Below, piece by piece: positions 17,149 to 26,248 of a DNA stretch of 64,000 bases. The translations under genes were made by a program, and so were the position numbers. The stretch is from Acinetobacter pittii ATCC 19004 = CIP 70.29 (GTDB lineage: Bacteria > Pseudomonadota > Gammaproteobacteria > Pseudomonadales > Moraxellaceae). The stretch is from the NCBI RefSeq assembly GCF_000369045.1, contig NZ_KB849797.1, positions 266,844 through 330,843 on the forward strand, written 5' to 3'. Position 1 is the stretch's first letter. Each line of letters opens with the position of its first letter. The notes under the pieces are model-generated. The model saw nothing but the letters and a program-made list of their open reading frames with translations. It was not told the DNA's origin and did no database searches.

Positions 17149-17296
17149 GGTAATGTTCTAATTTTCCAAAAATAATAGTCGCTGCTGTTGCATCTATGCT
17201 ACGCAATCATTCATATTCGTTCTATAGCCTGTGTAGAATACCCAAGTCCTCTTCACGACGCTATGCCGTTTTTTAAAATTGACGAAATGAGCCTCT

Positions 17297-19525
17297 ATGA
17301 CCATAACGCCAAAGCCTGATTCAGTTGTTTATCGTGTGCGTGTAGCCGTACCTGTGCATCTGTACGATACTTTTGACTATACACTCACCCAAGCACAATA
17401 TGAACGGGCTCACGTAGGCTCACGCGTCGCTATTTCATTTGGACGCCAAAATCTGATTGGCATCATTACTGAAAAAGTTGATCCAAGTGAATCATTTACA
17501 GGTACCTTTCAGCTTAAAGCCATTTCTGACCTTTTAGATGAAGAACCAATTTTAGATGAACAAGTTTTAAGTTTATTGACATGGTCAGCTCAGTATTACC
17601 AATTTCCAATTGGTGAGGTCATGCAAACTGCCCTACCTGCATTATTGCGTCAAGGCAAACCAATGGATGTTTTGTTCCATCTTTGGAAAATCACACCATG
17701 TGATAATGTTGAAGCACTTCTTAAACGCTCTGTTAAACAACAAGATGCGTATCAAATTTTAAAGTTACACCCTGCCGGAACTACAGAGAATATTCTTAAT
17801 TTAAGTGGTGTAGAAACGGCTACGCTTAAAGCACTTCAAAAGAAGGGACTAGTCGACTGTACGCTTGAACCGCACGACTTTAGCCCATCACCTGTTCAAT
17901 TGGCACAAATGCCACTTACACTCAATGAAGACCAAAAGAAAGCAACTCAGCACGTCGTAAACGCACAGCATCAATACCAAGCTTTTTTGTTAGATGGTTT
18001 AACAGGAAGTGGTAAAACTGAAGTTTATCTGCACATCATGCACGAAGTGCTCAAGCAAGGTAAGCAAGTACTGGTATTAGTCCCAGAAATTGGTCTAACC
18101 CCTCAAACGATTTCTCGTTTTAAGTCTCGTTTTAACTGTGATATTGCTCTATTGCACTCAGGCTTAAATGACTCCAAACGCTTACAAGCATGGCAACAGG
18201 CTCAGACTGGCAAAGCATCTATTATTTTAGGAACCCGCTCAGCCATCTATACGCCACTGCCACGTTTGGGCTTAATCATTCTAGATGAAGAACATGACCT
18301 CTCTTATAAACAGCAAGAAGGTTTCCGTTACCATGCACGTGATGTCGCACTGTACCGAGGTCACTTACAAAACTGTCCAGTTATTTTAGGTTCAGCAACA
18401 CCGAGCATCGATAGTTATTATTTGGTCGAAACTGGTAAATTAACTTCACTGCAACTTAACCAACGTGCAGGCCATGCGCTTTTGCCTAAAATGCATTTGA
18501 TTGACCTTAAAATTGTCAAAAAGCAACATGGAATTAGCCAACCTCTTATTGAGCAAATCAAGCATACGTTAGCAAGAAAAGAACAGGTTTTAATCTTTTT
18601 AAACCGTCGTGGCTATGCACCTGTACTGGTCTGTGAAAGTTGTGGGTGGCAAGCAAATTGTCCACATTGTGATGCACATTTTACGTTGCACACTCAGCCT
18701 TATTCTTATTTACACTGCCACCACTGCGGTACTGTTCATCGCTTACCCGATCACTGCCCTGAATGTCAGCAAAAAAGCCTAAAAACCCTAGGTGCTGGAA
18801 CAGCTAAGGTTGAAGAGCACTTACAAGAACTATTTCCAGACTATGATGTGATTCGGGTTGACCGTGACAGCACCAGTCGTGTCGGTAGCTGGCAAAAAAT
18901 CTATGATCGGATTCATCAAAACAAACCAACAATTTTGCTTGGTACTCAAATGTTGGCAAAAGGTCACCATTTCCCACACGTGACTTTGGTTGCTATTTTA
19001 GATATTGATGCTGGGTTACTCAGCGTAGACATTCGTGCGCCAGAACGTACTGCACAGTTAATTGTACAAGTCGCGGGTCGTGCAGGCCGTGGTGAACATA
19101 AAGGCCATGTTTATTTACAAACCCTAAGACCAGATCACCCTTTACTGACCACGCTCATCGAAAAAGATTATCGGGCGGTTGCCAAACAAACTCTTGCGGA
19201 ACGTAAAGTCGCATTACTGCCGCCTTACCGTTATGCAGTACTGATACGTGCGGAATCCAAAGATCGTGACTATACCTTGCAATTTTTAAATGAAGCGGCA
19301 GAACATTTACGCCAAATTGCGGGTGAAATTGTTGATATTTGGGGGCCAATTCCAGCCCCTATGGAGCGTAAAGCTGGACGCTACCGCGCCCACATGGTGA
19401 TTTTATCTGCTGACCGTGCTCGCCTCCATTTTTACTTAAGACAATGGTGGTCACAATTGGTTCATGCATCAAGGCAGCATCAACTTCGACTCTCAATTGA
19501 TGTTGATCCGCAAGAATTTAATTAG
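17297..19525 (+). CDS. priA: Primosomal protein N' (replication restart helicase PriA)
   Basis: A 742-residue superfamily 2 3'-5' helicase that reloads the replisome at stalled or recombined forks. Domains in order: the 3'-end-binding N-terminal part (about residues 10-110), helicase with Walker A GLTGSGKT at 234-241 and DEEH in the next lobe, then a zinc-binding insertion with paired cysteines (CESCGWQANCPHC, CHHCGTVH, CPECQQ), and the second helicase lobe with TQMLAKGHHFPHVTLV and VAGRAGRGEHKG. The gene is alone on the plus strand and divergent from gspF. It works in the same pathway as RecBCD, encoded further on. Confidence 0.97.
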   Translation: MTITPKPDSVVYRVRVAVPVHLYDTFDYTLTQAQYERAHVGSRVAISFGRQNLIGIITEKVDPSESFTGTFQLKAISDLLDEEPILDEQVLSLLTWSAQYYQFPIGEVMQTALPALLRQGKPMDVLFHLWKITPCDNVEALLKRSVKQQDAYQILKLHPAGTTENILNLSGVETATLKALQKKGLVDCTLEPHDFSPSPVQLAQMPLTLNEDQKKATQHVVNAQHQYQAFLLDGLTGSGKTEVYLHIMHEVLKQGKQVLVLVPEIGLTPQTISRFKSRFNCDIALLHSGLNDSKRLQAWQQAQTGKASIILGTRSAIYTPLPRLGLIILDEEHDLSYKQQEGFRYHARDVALYRGHLQNCPVILGSATPSIDSYYLVETGKLTSLQLNQRAGHALLPKMHLIDLKIVKKQHGISQPLIEQIKHTLARKEQVLIFLNRRGYAPVLVCESCGWQANCPHCDAHFTLHTQPYSYLHCHHCGTVHRLPDHCPECQQKSLKTLGAGTAKVEEHLQELFPDYDVIRVDRDSTSRVGSWQKIYDRIHQNKPTILLGTQMLAKGHHFPHVTLVAILDIDAGLLSVDIRAPERTAQLIVQVAGRAGRGEHKGHVYLQTLRPDHPLLTTLIEKDYRAVAKQTLAERKVALLPPYRYAVLIRAESKDRDYTLQFLNEAAEHLRQIAGEIVDIWGPIPAPMERKAGRYRAHMVILSADRARLHFYLRQWWSQLVHASRQHQLRLSIDVDPQEFN

Positions 19526-19540
19526 ATGGCTTGAATATCA

Positions 19541-19571
19541 TAGTGTGAAGAAGCCTTTTTGGCTTTACACT
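19541..19571 (+). terminator. Weak hairpin after priA
   Basis: AGTGTGAAGAAGCC and GGCTTTACACT can form an imperfect stem around a TTTTT loop, 16 nt after the priA stop. It lacks a downstream T-run, so termination is only a guess. Confidence 0.3.
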
Positions 19572-19601
19572 TAAAAGAGACTAATACATTCGAGGCAATG
19601 A

Positions 19602-21446
19602 ATGTCATTCTTACTGCAAGCAACAATTTTTCTTGGAGCTTCTCTGATTTTAGTCCCTCTTGGCAAACGCCTAGGGATAGCAACAGTTTTAGGCTATTTA
19701 TTTACAGGAATACTTCTGGGCCCTAGTGTTTTAAATATTGCACATGACCCTGAAGCGATTATGGAACTTGCCGAATTTGGCGTTATCTTATTAATGTTCC
19801 TGATTGGTTTAGAGTTGCGCCCACAACGTTTATGGGAAATGCGTAACTCTATTTTTGTAATGGGAAGTCTGCAAGTCCTCATTAGTGGGGCTATTCTTAT
19901 GCTGATCGTACTATTACTGTTTCAACAGCAGCTTTCTGTCAGCTTTGTCATTGGTTTTGCCCTTGCGCTGTCTTCCACCGCTTTTGTATTACAACTTCTG
20001 ACCGAAAAGCAGCAACTCAATACGACTTATGGTCAGCAGTCTTTTTCCATTTTACTTTTCCAAGATATAGCGGCTATTCCTTTACTTGCCATTATTCCAT
20101 TATTGGCAGGAACAGAATCAACTCATCATGGGGTAGCTTATTTTGCGGCTATCATTGCAACCTTTACTGGTCTATTTCTGTTTAGTCGCTATGTGATGCG
20201 TCCATTCTTCCGCTTTGTTGCCAAAAGTGGAGCGACTGAACTTATTACAGCAGTAGGATTATTTATTATTCTTGCTGTTGTCTTGCTTATGGACACTTTA
20301 GGAATTAGCACTACATTAGGTGCATTCCTCACAGGTGTATTATTAGCAGATTCAGAATTTCGCCACGAAGTTGAAGCGAGTATTGCACCATTTAAAGGTT
20401 TATTGCTTGGCTTATTCTTTATGACCGTTGGCATGACCACACAGCTGTCACTGCTCATTGAAATGCCTTTGCTTATTATTGGTGGTGCAGTCAGTTTATT
20501 ACTCATCAAAACGCTGATATTGACCGCTATTGCCCGCTATAAAAAATACAGTTGGAATAACAGCTTGCTTTTAGGTACTTGCTTGGCACAAGGCGGAGAA
20601 TTTGCTTTTGTAATTTTGAGTCTTGCAAAAAGTGAGAAGGTTTTAACTCAAGCTATATTAGAACCCGTGACTCTAATCGTAACGTTGTCGATGGTACTTA
20701 CACCAGTAATTTACTGGATTATGGCAACTCAGATCATTCCTCTGTTTAATAAAGAACGTCCACCTGAGTATGACGAAATTCCTCAGCAGGATAATCCGAT
20801 TATCATTGCCGGTTTTGGTCGATTTGGACAAATTATCGCGCGTATTGCCCGCCTACAACATTTAGGCTTTACTGCAATCGACAACAATCTTCATCAAGTG
20901 GACTTTGTTCGTCGCTACGGCGGCAAACTCTATTATGGCGATGTAACCCAGCCCGATTTACTGCGTTCTGCCGGTATTGAAAAAGCTAAAGTATTTATTT
21001 TAGCGATTGATGATGTTGAAGACTCTATGAATGTCGCGCGCCATCTTAGATTAAATTATCCAAACTTAAAGCTGTTGGCTCGTGCTCGCGACCGTCACCA
21101 TGTCCATCTTTTAAGAGATTTAGGTGTTGAATACATTTGGCGTGAAACGTATCTATCTTCATTAGGTATGGCTTACCGCGCTTTGCGAGAACTCGGTATC
21201 TCTGATGAACAAGCCTATAACAATATCGAAATCTTTCGGGATTATGATGAGAAATTGCTTATACAGCAGCAAAGTATTTATACAGACGAACAGAAGATCT
21301 TTGAAACACATCGTAATGCCTTAGCCGAGCTTGAACATTTGTTTGAAAGTGATGCGCAGCAACAGGCTACATCAAAACATGATGTTAATTTAAAGCGTCA
21401 TTTACAACCAAATCGCATCGACATTACAAGAGATCATCTAGAATAA
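19602..21446 (+). CDS. Kef-type monovalent cation:proton antiporter (CPA2 family)
   Basis: A 614-residue inner-membrane transporter. About a dozen membrane helices form the Na_H_exchanger domain (residues 5-375), with GRLG-type N-terminal helix, LLFQDIAAIPLL and the GGEFAFVILSLAKSE motif typical of KefB/KefC. A cytoplasmic RCK/TrkA-N domain follows (about 395-520) with the nucleotide-binding IIAGFGRFGQIIARI and ARARDRHHVHLLRDLGVEYI. Kef systems exchange K+ for H+ and are gated by glutathione adducts; no ancillary KefG/KefF gene is adjacent. Start chosen for the GAGG Shine-Dalgarno. Confidence 0.9.
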   Translation: MSFLLQATIFLGASLILVPLGKRLGIATVLGYLFTGILLGPSVLNIAHDPEAIMELAEFGVILLMFLIGLELRPQRLWEMRNSIFVMGSLQVLISGAILMLIVLLLFQQQLSVSFVIGFALALSSTAFVLQLLTEKQQLNTTYGQQSFSILLFQDIAAIPLLAIIPLLAGTESTHHGVAYFAAIIATFTGLFLFSRYVMRPFFRFVAKSGATELITAVGLFIILAVVLLMDTLGISTTLGAFLTGVLLADSEFRHEVEASIAPFKGLLLGLFFMTVGMTTQLSLLIEMPLLIIGGAVSLLLIKTLILTAIARYKKYSWNNSLLLGTCLAQGGEFAFVILSLAKSEKVLTQAILEPVTLIVTLSMVLTPVIYWIMATQIIPLFNKERPPEYDEIPQQDNPIIIAGFGRFGQIIARIARLQHLGFTAIDNNLHQVDFVRRYGGKLYYGDVTQPDLLRSAGIEKAKVFILAIDDVEDSMNVARHLRLNYPNLKLLARARDRHHVHLLRDLGVEYIWRETYLSSLGMAYRALRELGISDEQAYNNIEIFRDYDEKLLIQQQSIYTDEQKIFETHRNALAELEHLFESDAQQQATSKHDVNLKRHLQPNRIDITRDHLE

Positions 21447-21610
21447 CTTGAGATTTCAGAAAATGGCTATATTAAGGACTTATTCACATTGCCTAAATAA
21501 TTGGACAATGGGCACAAATCTGCCCCCTGTCCGGCTTGCGGCTTCGCTGCATTTCCTAAGCTTGATTAAAACGAAATAGTTATACTCTGCTTAGGGCCCT
21601 GGAGAATATT

Positions 21611-22486
21611 ATGTCTGATTTACGCCAACGCTTTTATATAGAGAACTTTCCAGTACGTGGAGAAGTAGTTCATCTTGAAGAAGCCCTACAAACCATCTTA
21701 GCTCAACGTGACTATATGCCTGCTGTTAAAATTCTGCTAGGTGAAATGTTGAGTGCGACTGCATTACTTGCAAGTACACTAAAAATCAAAGGCCGTATCA
21801 GCTTGCAAATCCAGGCTAGCGGCACCTTCAAATGGGCGATGGCTGAATGTAATCATTTAGGAGAGGTTCGTGCTTTAGCGGACTATGAAACTGATCCTCG
21901 CTTTGTTGAAGCAACAGACAGCAGCACAGTTCTGGGCGCCCTAGTTAATCCTGTTTTATTTATTAATATTGAACCGGAATTTGGCGAACGTTATCAAGGG
22001 ATCGTGCCGCTTGATCAAGTAAATTTAGCAGGCTGCTTGATGCAGTATTACGATTTATCTGCACAAATTCCAACTCGTATTGTGTTGGCAAGTACAGATA
22101 AGCGTTCTGGCGGTTTACTGATTCAACTCTTGCCACGTCATGATGAAGAAGAGCAAAACTTGGTCGATGAAGATTTATGGCCACGTTTGACAATGTTGAC
22201 CGAAACATTAAAAGCTGAAGAGCTTACCAATTTAGATGCAAATGAAATCCTGTATCGTTTATATAACGAAGAAGAAGTTCGTTTACCAGAAATTGAAGCT
22301 TTAAAATTTGGCTGTACATGTTCAAAAGAACGCTGTGCAAATGCCCTGATTCAAATTGGTGTAGACGCTGTTCATGAAACCCTAGAACATCAGAACCCGA
22401 TTCGTATGGACTGTCAGTTCTGTAATACGCAATATACCTTTACCGCTGAAGAGGCTTTAGCGTTATTTGGTGAACATTTAAGTTAA
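21611..22486 (+). CDS. hslO: Redox-regulated chaperone Hsp33
   Basis: A 291-residue holdase activated by oxidation and unfolding. The four zinc-binding cysteines that form the redox switch are in place: C235 and C237 (CTC) and C268 and C271 (CQFC). The N-terminal chaperone domain shows GRISLQIQASGTFKWAMAEC-like sequence, split across residues 61-80, and LVNPVLFINIEPEFGERYQG. The ATG has a GGAG Shine-Dalgarno, and a strong terminator follows 14 nt after the stop, so it is a single-gene unit. Confidence 0.96.
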   Translation: MSDLRQRFYIENFPVRGEVVHLEEALQTILAQRDYMPAVKILLGEMLSATALLASTLKIKGRISLQIQASGTFKWAMAECNHLGEVRALADYETDPRFVEATDSSTVLGALVNPVLFINIEPEFGERYQGIVPLDQVNLAGCLMQYYDLSAQIPTRIVLASTDKRSGGLLIQLLPRHDEEEQNLVDEDLWPRLTMLTETLKAEELTNLDANEILYRLYNEEEVRLPEIEALKFGCTCSKERCANALIQIGVDAVHETLEHQNPIRMDCQFCNTQYTFTAEEALALFGEHLS

Positions 22487-22499
22487 TCTTTTAACTTTA

Positions 22500-22527
22500 T
22501 AAAAAGGCGGTTATACCGCCTTTTTTA
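22500..22527 (+). terminator. Intrinsic terminator of hslO
   Basis: AAGGCGGT and ACCGCCTT form a perfect stem around a three-base loop and are followed by a T-run; A-runs on the other side could let it work in both directions. Confidence 0.92.
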
Positions 22528-22624
22528 TTTACCTGCATTTTTTGATGATAATTTTCAACATGTTAATTCAAATAGGATAATATAAGGCTACTTTATAGCC
22601 TAATAAATAAGATGCCTAAATACC

Positions 22625-23236
22625 ATGAATTATTTTGATTATTTTCTCTTTATTTTTAGCGTAGTTATCATGATTGCGACCCCTGGCCCTGTCATGATTT
22701 TAGTTGCAAGCGCTGGACTTAAAGGGGGCTATAAAAAAGCACTGGAAACCATTTTTGGTACAAACCTAGCATCCCTTGTTTTAATTTTTATTTCAGTACT
22801 GGTTTTAAAAGGAGTACTGAGTGTTAATGATAGTTACCTCAATATCATTCGTATTTTAGGCTGCCTATATATTGGCTATCTGGGGTTGAGTATTCTTAAA
22901 GAAGTGATTCAGGCACCTCACCCAGAAGCGATACAAACAGTTTCAGCACAAAATGGTGGCTTTAAAAAAGGTTTTCTTGTCGGTATTTCAAACCCAAAAG
23001 ATATTATCTTTTTCTCGGCTTTCTTTCCGCAATTTGTCTCTATTACCCCTCAGTTAAATTTAAGTTTAACCCTACTTACGCTGACATGGATTGTTTTAGA
23101 CTTCCTCACCCTATCTTTGGTTTATATCTTTTTCCGCCGCCTTTCTAACAGTCATTTATATCCAAAAATATTAGGCCTCTGCGGTTTATTACTTTTACTG
23201 ATTGCTCTTTACGGCTTGTATCAAAGTTTTATCTAA
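22625..23236 (+). CDS. LysE-family amino-acid exporter
   Basis: A 203-residue inner-membrane protein with about six helices. The LysE/RhtB signature is near the N-terminus (TPGPVMILVASAGLKGGYKKA), followed by GCLYIGYLGLSIL and the GFLVGISNPKDIIFFSAFFPQF segment, which is typical of the family. RhtB-type exporters pump out homoserine, threonine, lysine or related compounds; the substrate cannot be read from sequence. It is a single gene between the hslO terminator and cbpA. Confidence 0.9.
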   Translation: MNYFDYFLFIFSVVIMIATPGPVMILVASAGLKGGYKKALETIFGTNLASLVLIFISVLVLKGVLSVNDSYLNIIRILGCLYIGYLGLSILKEVIQAPHPEAIQTVSAQNGGFKKGFLVGISNPKDIIFFSAFFPQFVSITPQLNLSLTLLTLTWIVLDFLTLSLVYIFFRRLSNSHLYPKILGLCGLLLLLIALYGLYQSFI

Positions 23237-23243
23237 CTTATTA

Positions 23244-23271
23244 GAGGTATAGTCTAATTTTGCTATACCTC
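23244..23271 (+). terminator. Hairpin after the LysE-family gene
   Basis: GAGGTATAG (23244-23252) and CTATACCTC (23263-23271) form a perfect 9-bp stem 7 nt after the stop. No T-run follows, so it may be a transcript-end stabiliser and not a classical terminator. Confidence 0.5.
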
Positions 23272-23382
23272 CTTACGTTCCGCTGGATTTCGTAATAGAA
23301 CAACTCTTATACAATCTAGCTTATTGAAAACTCTAAAAATCGTTTCATAATGAAATAAACAACACCATCGTGATAAAACATT

Positions 23383-24339
23383 ATGGCAAAAAATTATTAT
23401 GAAGAATTAGGGGTTACACGCAAAGCCTCTGCTGATGAAATTAAAAAAGCTTATCGAAAATTAGCCCGCAAATATCATCCAGACATCAGCAAAGAAAAAG
23501 ATGCAGAGGAAAAGATGCAGGCCATTAATGTTGCCTACGACACATTAAGCAATGCAGAAAAAAAAGCCGAATATGACCAAATGTTAGATCATCCTCAAGG
23601 TTTTAATAACTTTGGTCAGGGTGCTGCACAAGGTGGTTTTGATGGAGCACAGTTTTATCGCCAAGGTTTTACAGGTGGTGAACAAGCAGACTTTAGTGGT
23701 TTTGAAGATTTATTTGGTCGCTTTGGTGCAGGCTTTGGCGGTGGGCAACAACAATATCAAAGACAACAACGTAGTTATCACGGTGAAGATCAACATGCCA
23801 GCATAGAGGTTGATCTTGATATTGCCTATCATGGTTCAACACAGCAAATTACTTTGCAAATTCCAACCATAAACGCTTATGGCGAACCTGAAGTTCAACG
23901 CAAAACCTTGCAGGTGAAAATACCAAAAGGCATGAAAGAAGGTCAACAAATTCGCTTAAGTGGACAAGGCCAAAGCGGGATTAATGGCGGTGCCAACGGC
24001 GATCTTTATATTGAAATCCAGTATAAAGATACAGACCGTGTTCATGTTGAAGGCAGTGACGTATATCTGACCGTAGATGTAGCTCCTTGGGAAGCGGCAC
24101 TAGGTCAAGGTATTGAAGTAAAAACTCCAGCAGGATCCTTACATGTCAATTTACCTAAAAATGCCAAACAAGGACAACAGCTACGCTTAAAAGACAAAGG
24201 GATACCAAATAAAACGCCAGGCCATCTCTATTTAATTTTAAATATTGTATTCCCCCCAGCAAATTCTGAAAAAGAAAAAGAAGCGTATCAGCAACTGGCA
24301 GAAGCCTTTGCTTCATTCGAACCTCGTTCATCTCATTAG
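23383..24339 (+). CDS. cbpA: DnaJ-like co-chaperone CbpA
   Basis: A 318-residue class B J-protein. The J domain is at residues 5-70 with the HPD motif at 32-34, which stimulates DnaK ATPase. A glycine/phenylalanine-rich linker follows (about 75-135: [24 protein letters not shown]), then two C-terminal peptide-binding domains ([20 protein letters not shown]). There is no zinc-finger domain, which separates it from DnaJ. The next gene 11 nt downstream encodes the CbpM modulator, confirming the CbpA assignment and a two-gene operon. Confidence 0.95.
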   Translation: MAKNYYEELGVTRKASADEIKKAYRKLARKYHPDISKEKDAEEKMQAINVAYDTLSNAEKKAEYDQMLDHPQGFNNFGQGAAQGGFDGAQFYRQGFTGGEQADFSGFEDLFGRFGAGFGGGQQQYQRQQRSYHGEDQHASIEVDLDIAYHGSTQQITLQIPTINAYGEPEVQRKTLQVKIPKGMKEGQQIRLSGQGQSGINGGANGDLYIEIQYKDTDRVHVEGSDVYLTVDVAPWEAALGQGIEVKTPAGSLHVNLPKNAKQGQQLRLKDKGIPNKTPGHLYLILNIVFPPANSEKEKEAYQQLAEAFASFEPRSSH

Positions 24340-24350
24340 GGAGCAAGATC

Positions 24351-24680
24351 ATGACAACCATTCACTATCGAGAAATTGTATATGACGGCCATACCTTTAG
24401 TGCAGAGGTCGTTGATGAACAATCGACATTTGATTTACAACAATTTGCCCAAGCTTGTGGCCAAAGTCCTGACTGGATTCTTCAGCTCATTGAATATGAT
24501 ATTTTATCAGTCGAGAACACACCTGAGGCACACCAGTTTATGGGTGAAGATGTCGCACGTGCACGTAAAGCGTATCGTCTACAACGTGACTTTGACGCAA
24601 GTTTGGCAGCAGTTGCTGTAATGTTAGATTTGATTGATGAAGTGCAACAACTTAGAAAACAGTTGAAGCATTTTCATTAG
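24351..24680 (+). CDS. cbpM: Chaperone modulator CbpM
   Basis: A 109-residue MerR-like helix-turn-helix protein that binds the J domain of CbpA and inhibits it. The N-terminal half has the HTH (FDLQQFAQACGQSPDWILQLIEYDIL), and the C-terminal half is a helical region with RARKAYRLQRDFDASLAAVAVMLDLIDEV. A GGGAG Shine-Dalgarno is placed 7 nt before the ATG, 11 nt after the cbpA stop, so the genes are cotranscribed. A 10-bp inverted repeat follows immediately. Confidence 0.93.
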   Translation: MTTIHYREIVYDGHTFSAEVVDEQSTFDLQQFAQACGQSPDWILQLIEYDILSVENTPEAHQFMGEDVARARKAYRLQRDFDASLAAVAVMLDLIDEVQQLRKQLKHFH

Positions 24681-24682
24681 AT

Positions 24683-24722
24683 TAGATAGTGACGACGGAG
24701 TCCTACTGGCACTCACTATCTA
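24683..24722 (+). terminator. Inverted repeat after cbpM, possible terminator
   Basis: TAGATAGTGA (24683-24692) and TCACTATCTA (24713-24722) are exact complements around a 20-nt loop starting 3 nt after the stop. The long loop contains the 11-mer ACGACGGAGTC shared with the 777-1278 gap. A short T-run follows. Confidence 0.5.
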
Positions 24723-24748
24723 TTTCATCAGCCAATTACGTTACTTTT

Positions 24749-24881
24749 GTTTTGGCATGAGTAGCGAAGCTACGCAAGGCCAAAACCAGAGATATTGAAG
24801 TGCGTACTAAGATCAAATTTATATTTGAACACAAGCTACGCACTTCGTTTGTCTTGCGCTCGAAGCAAACGATGTTTGCTT
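24749..24881. repeat. Nested inverted repeats between cbpM and the CorA gene
   Basis: GTTTTGGC (24749-24756) with GCCAAAAC (24779-24786) enclose GTAGC GAA GCTAC (24761-24773). Next, GAAGTGCGTA (24797-24806) with TACGCACTTC (24837-24846) enclose TCAAAT / ATTTGA. Finally AAGCAAAC GAT GTTTGCTT spans 24863-24881. No gene is present in this 271-nt gap; it resembles the hairpin block near 0.9 kb. Confidence 0.65.
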
Positions 24882-24951
24882 TTTCTCGCTCAGGTTGTGG
24901 ATGACGCTTAGCTCAAGCAAATTTGGAAAAAATTCAATAAAAATTGAAGAA

Positions 24952-26163
24952 TTATTTCAACCGAGTAATCTTTTCCACTTCCTTCAAAGTCTGCTTAATC
25001 GGTTCATATTCCAGAAACCAAAACAAATTCATTCGATCTTGGCGATGCTGTTGAGCCAGTAAATCAATCACACTTTTTTCACCGCGCCCCACCAAATGTT
25101 GTCGATAAAAATAGTACAGTAACAAAACAGTACTTAGCAGCATGACTCCGAGCATAATCCAGAAACCTACCGGTGATTTAAGCCCTGGAATAAACTCAAA
25201 GTTCATTCCATAAATACCGGTTAAAAGCGTAAGCGGTGCAAATACAGCAGTAATAATGGCAAGAATACGCATATTCTCATTGGTCTGGTTGGCAATTGCT
25301 GAGAAGTGCAAATCAATCGCCGACTGAATGGCGCTACGTAAACGTAAAGTATGTTTTTGAATACGTTCGACATGACTCATTAAATCATTCAAACGAACTA
25401 ATAAAAGATCTTGAGAACTATGCGTCTTCTCACCAATAACATGATGATAGTTTTCTACAATTTCATCTCGAAACTCTTGTAAGGTTTCGATTTGCTCTTC
25501 GCATAAATTTTCAACCTGCTGAAAGGCCATGTTTTCATGAAACAGTTGATGCCACTGTTTAAAACGACGATTACCTTGCAACAATTGTTGTTGCCAATGC
25601 TCAACCCTTCTAGTTAAAGGTGAACGGATATCAAGGTAGCCATCCACCATGCTATTCAGCAGACGTAAACATAAATCTACAGGCGAATTAGGCAGCTTAC
25701 GGGTTTTGTTTTGTTCTTCCAAAGTTTTACATAAAATATTTTCGAGACGTTGAATATAGTTTTCAATCGACTTATTGCCCTGCTCACGAACACTAATCAG
25801 AACTTTAGGGGTAAAAATAAAGCTAATCGGCGTGGTTGCTAGACCAAATACACTCTCATGGGATTCCCCATTTTTAATTTCATCATCAGGTGTAACGAGC
25901 TTTCTAAAAATAAGCAGGTCGTATTCTTCAAGCGTATCAAATGCACAAGGATGCTCAATATTCGCAATATCTCGCATATGAAATTCATTGATAACCACGT
26001 CTGAAAGCTGCTGAATCTTTTGTTGCCATTCTTCGTTATGGTTCACCACATCCGTTCTGACACTATCAATCCAGAAAAACTCTAGAATGTGTTCATTATG
26101 CTGCTCACGGCTTAAAAAGACATAGCCGTCAGCGTGATGGCGATAAAAGTAATAAACCTGCAT
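24952..26163 (-). CDS. CorA-family divalent cation transporter
   Basis: A 403-residue protein with a large cytoplasmic N-terminal domain rich in helices (residues 1-295) and two C-terminal membrane helices. The GMN selectivity motif is at residues 319-321 in IYGMNFEFIPG, at the end of the first helix, and the second helix is FWIMLGVMLLSTVLLLYYFY. The 2-TM-GxN architecture defines CorA/ZntB transporters. Mg2+ uptake is the common role, but Zn2+ or Co2+ cannot be excluded. It lies downstream of pnp on the same strand, separated by a terminator, so it is probably expressed independently. Confidence 0.9.
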   Translation of the reverse strand: MQVYYFYRHHADGYVFLSREQHNEHILEFFWIDSVRTDVVNHNEEWQQKIQQLSDVVINEFHMRDIANIEHPCAFDTLEEYDLLIFRKLVTPDDEIKNGESHESVFGLATTPISFIFTPKVLISVREQGNKSIENYIQRLENILCKTLEEQNKTRKLPNSPVDLCLRLLNSMVDGYLDIRSPLTRRVEHWQQQLLQGNRRFKQWHQLFHENMAFQQVENLCEEQIETLQEFRDEIVENYHHVIGEKTHSSQDLLLVRLNDLMSHVERIQKHTLRLRSAIQSAIDLHFSAIANQTNENMRILAIITAVFAPLTLLTGIYGMNFEFIPGLKSPVGFWIMLGVMLLSTVLLLYYFYRQHLVGRGEKSVIDLLAQQHRQDRMNLFWFLEYEPIKQTLKEVEKITRLK

Positions 26164-26205
26164 ACCACAATGATCTGTTTTTGTATTACTTGCATCATGC
26201 CATAA

Positions 26206-26234
26206 AAAAAGTCCGCATCAAGCGGACTTTTTCA
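26206..26234 (-). terminator. Intrinsic terminator of pnp
   Basis: GTCCGC (26211-26216) pairs with GCGGAC (26222-26227), extended by A/T pairs on both sides. Read on the minus strand it sits 15-20 nt after the pnp stop and ends in a T-run. Confidence 0.9.
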
Positions 26235-26248
26235 TGTCACCAGAACAA

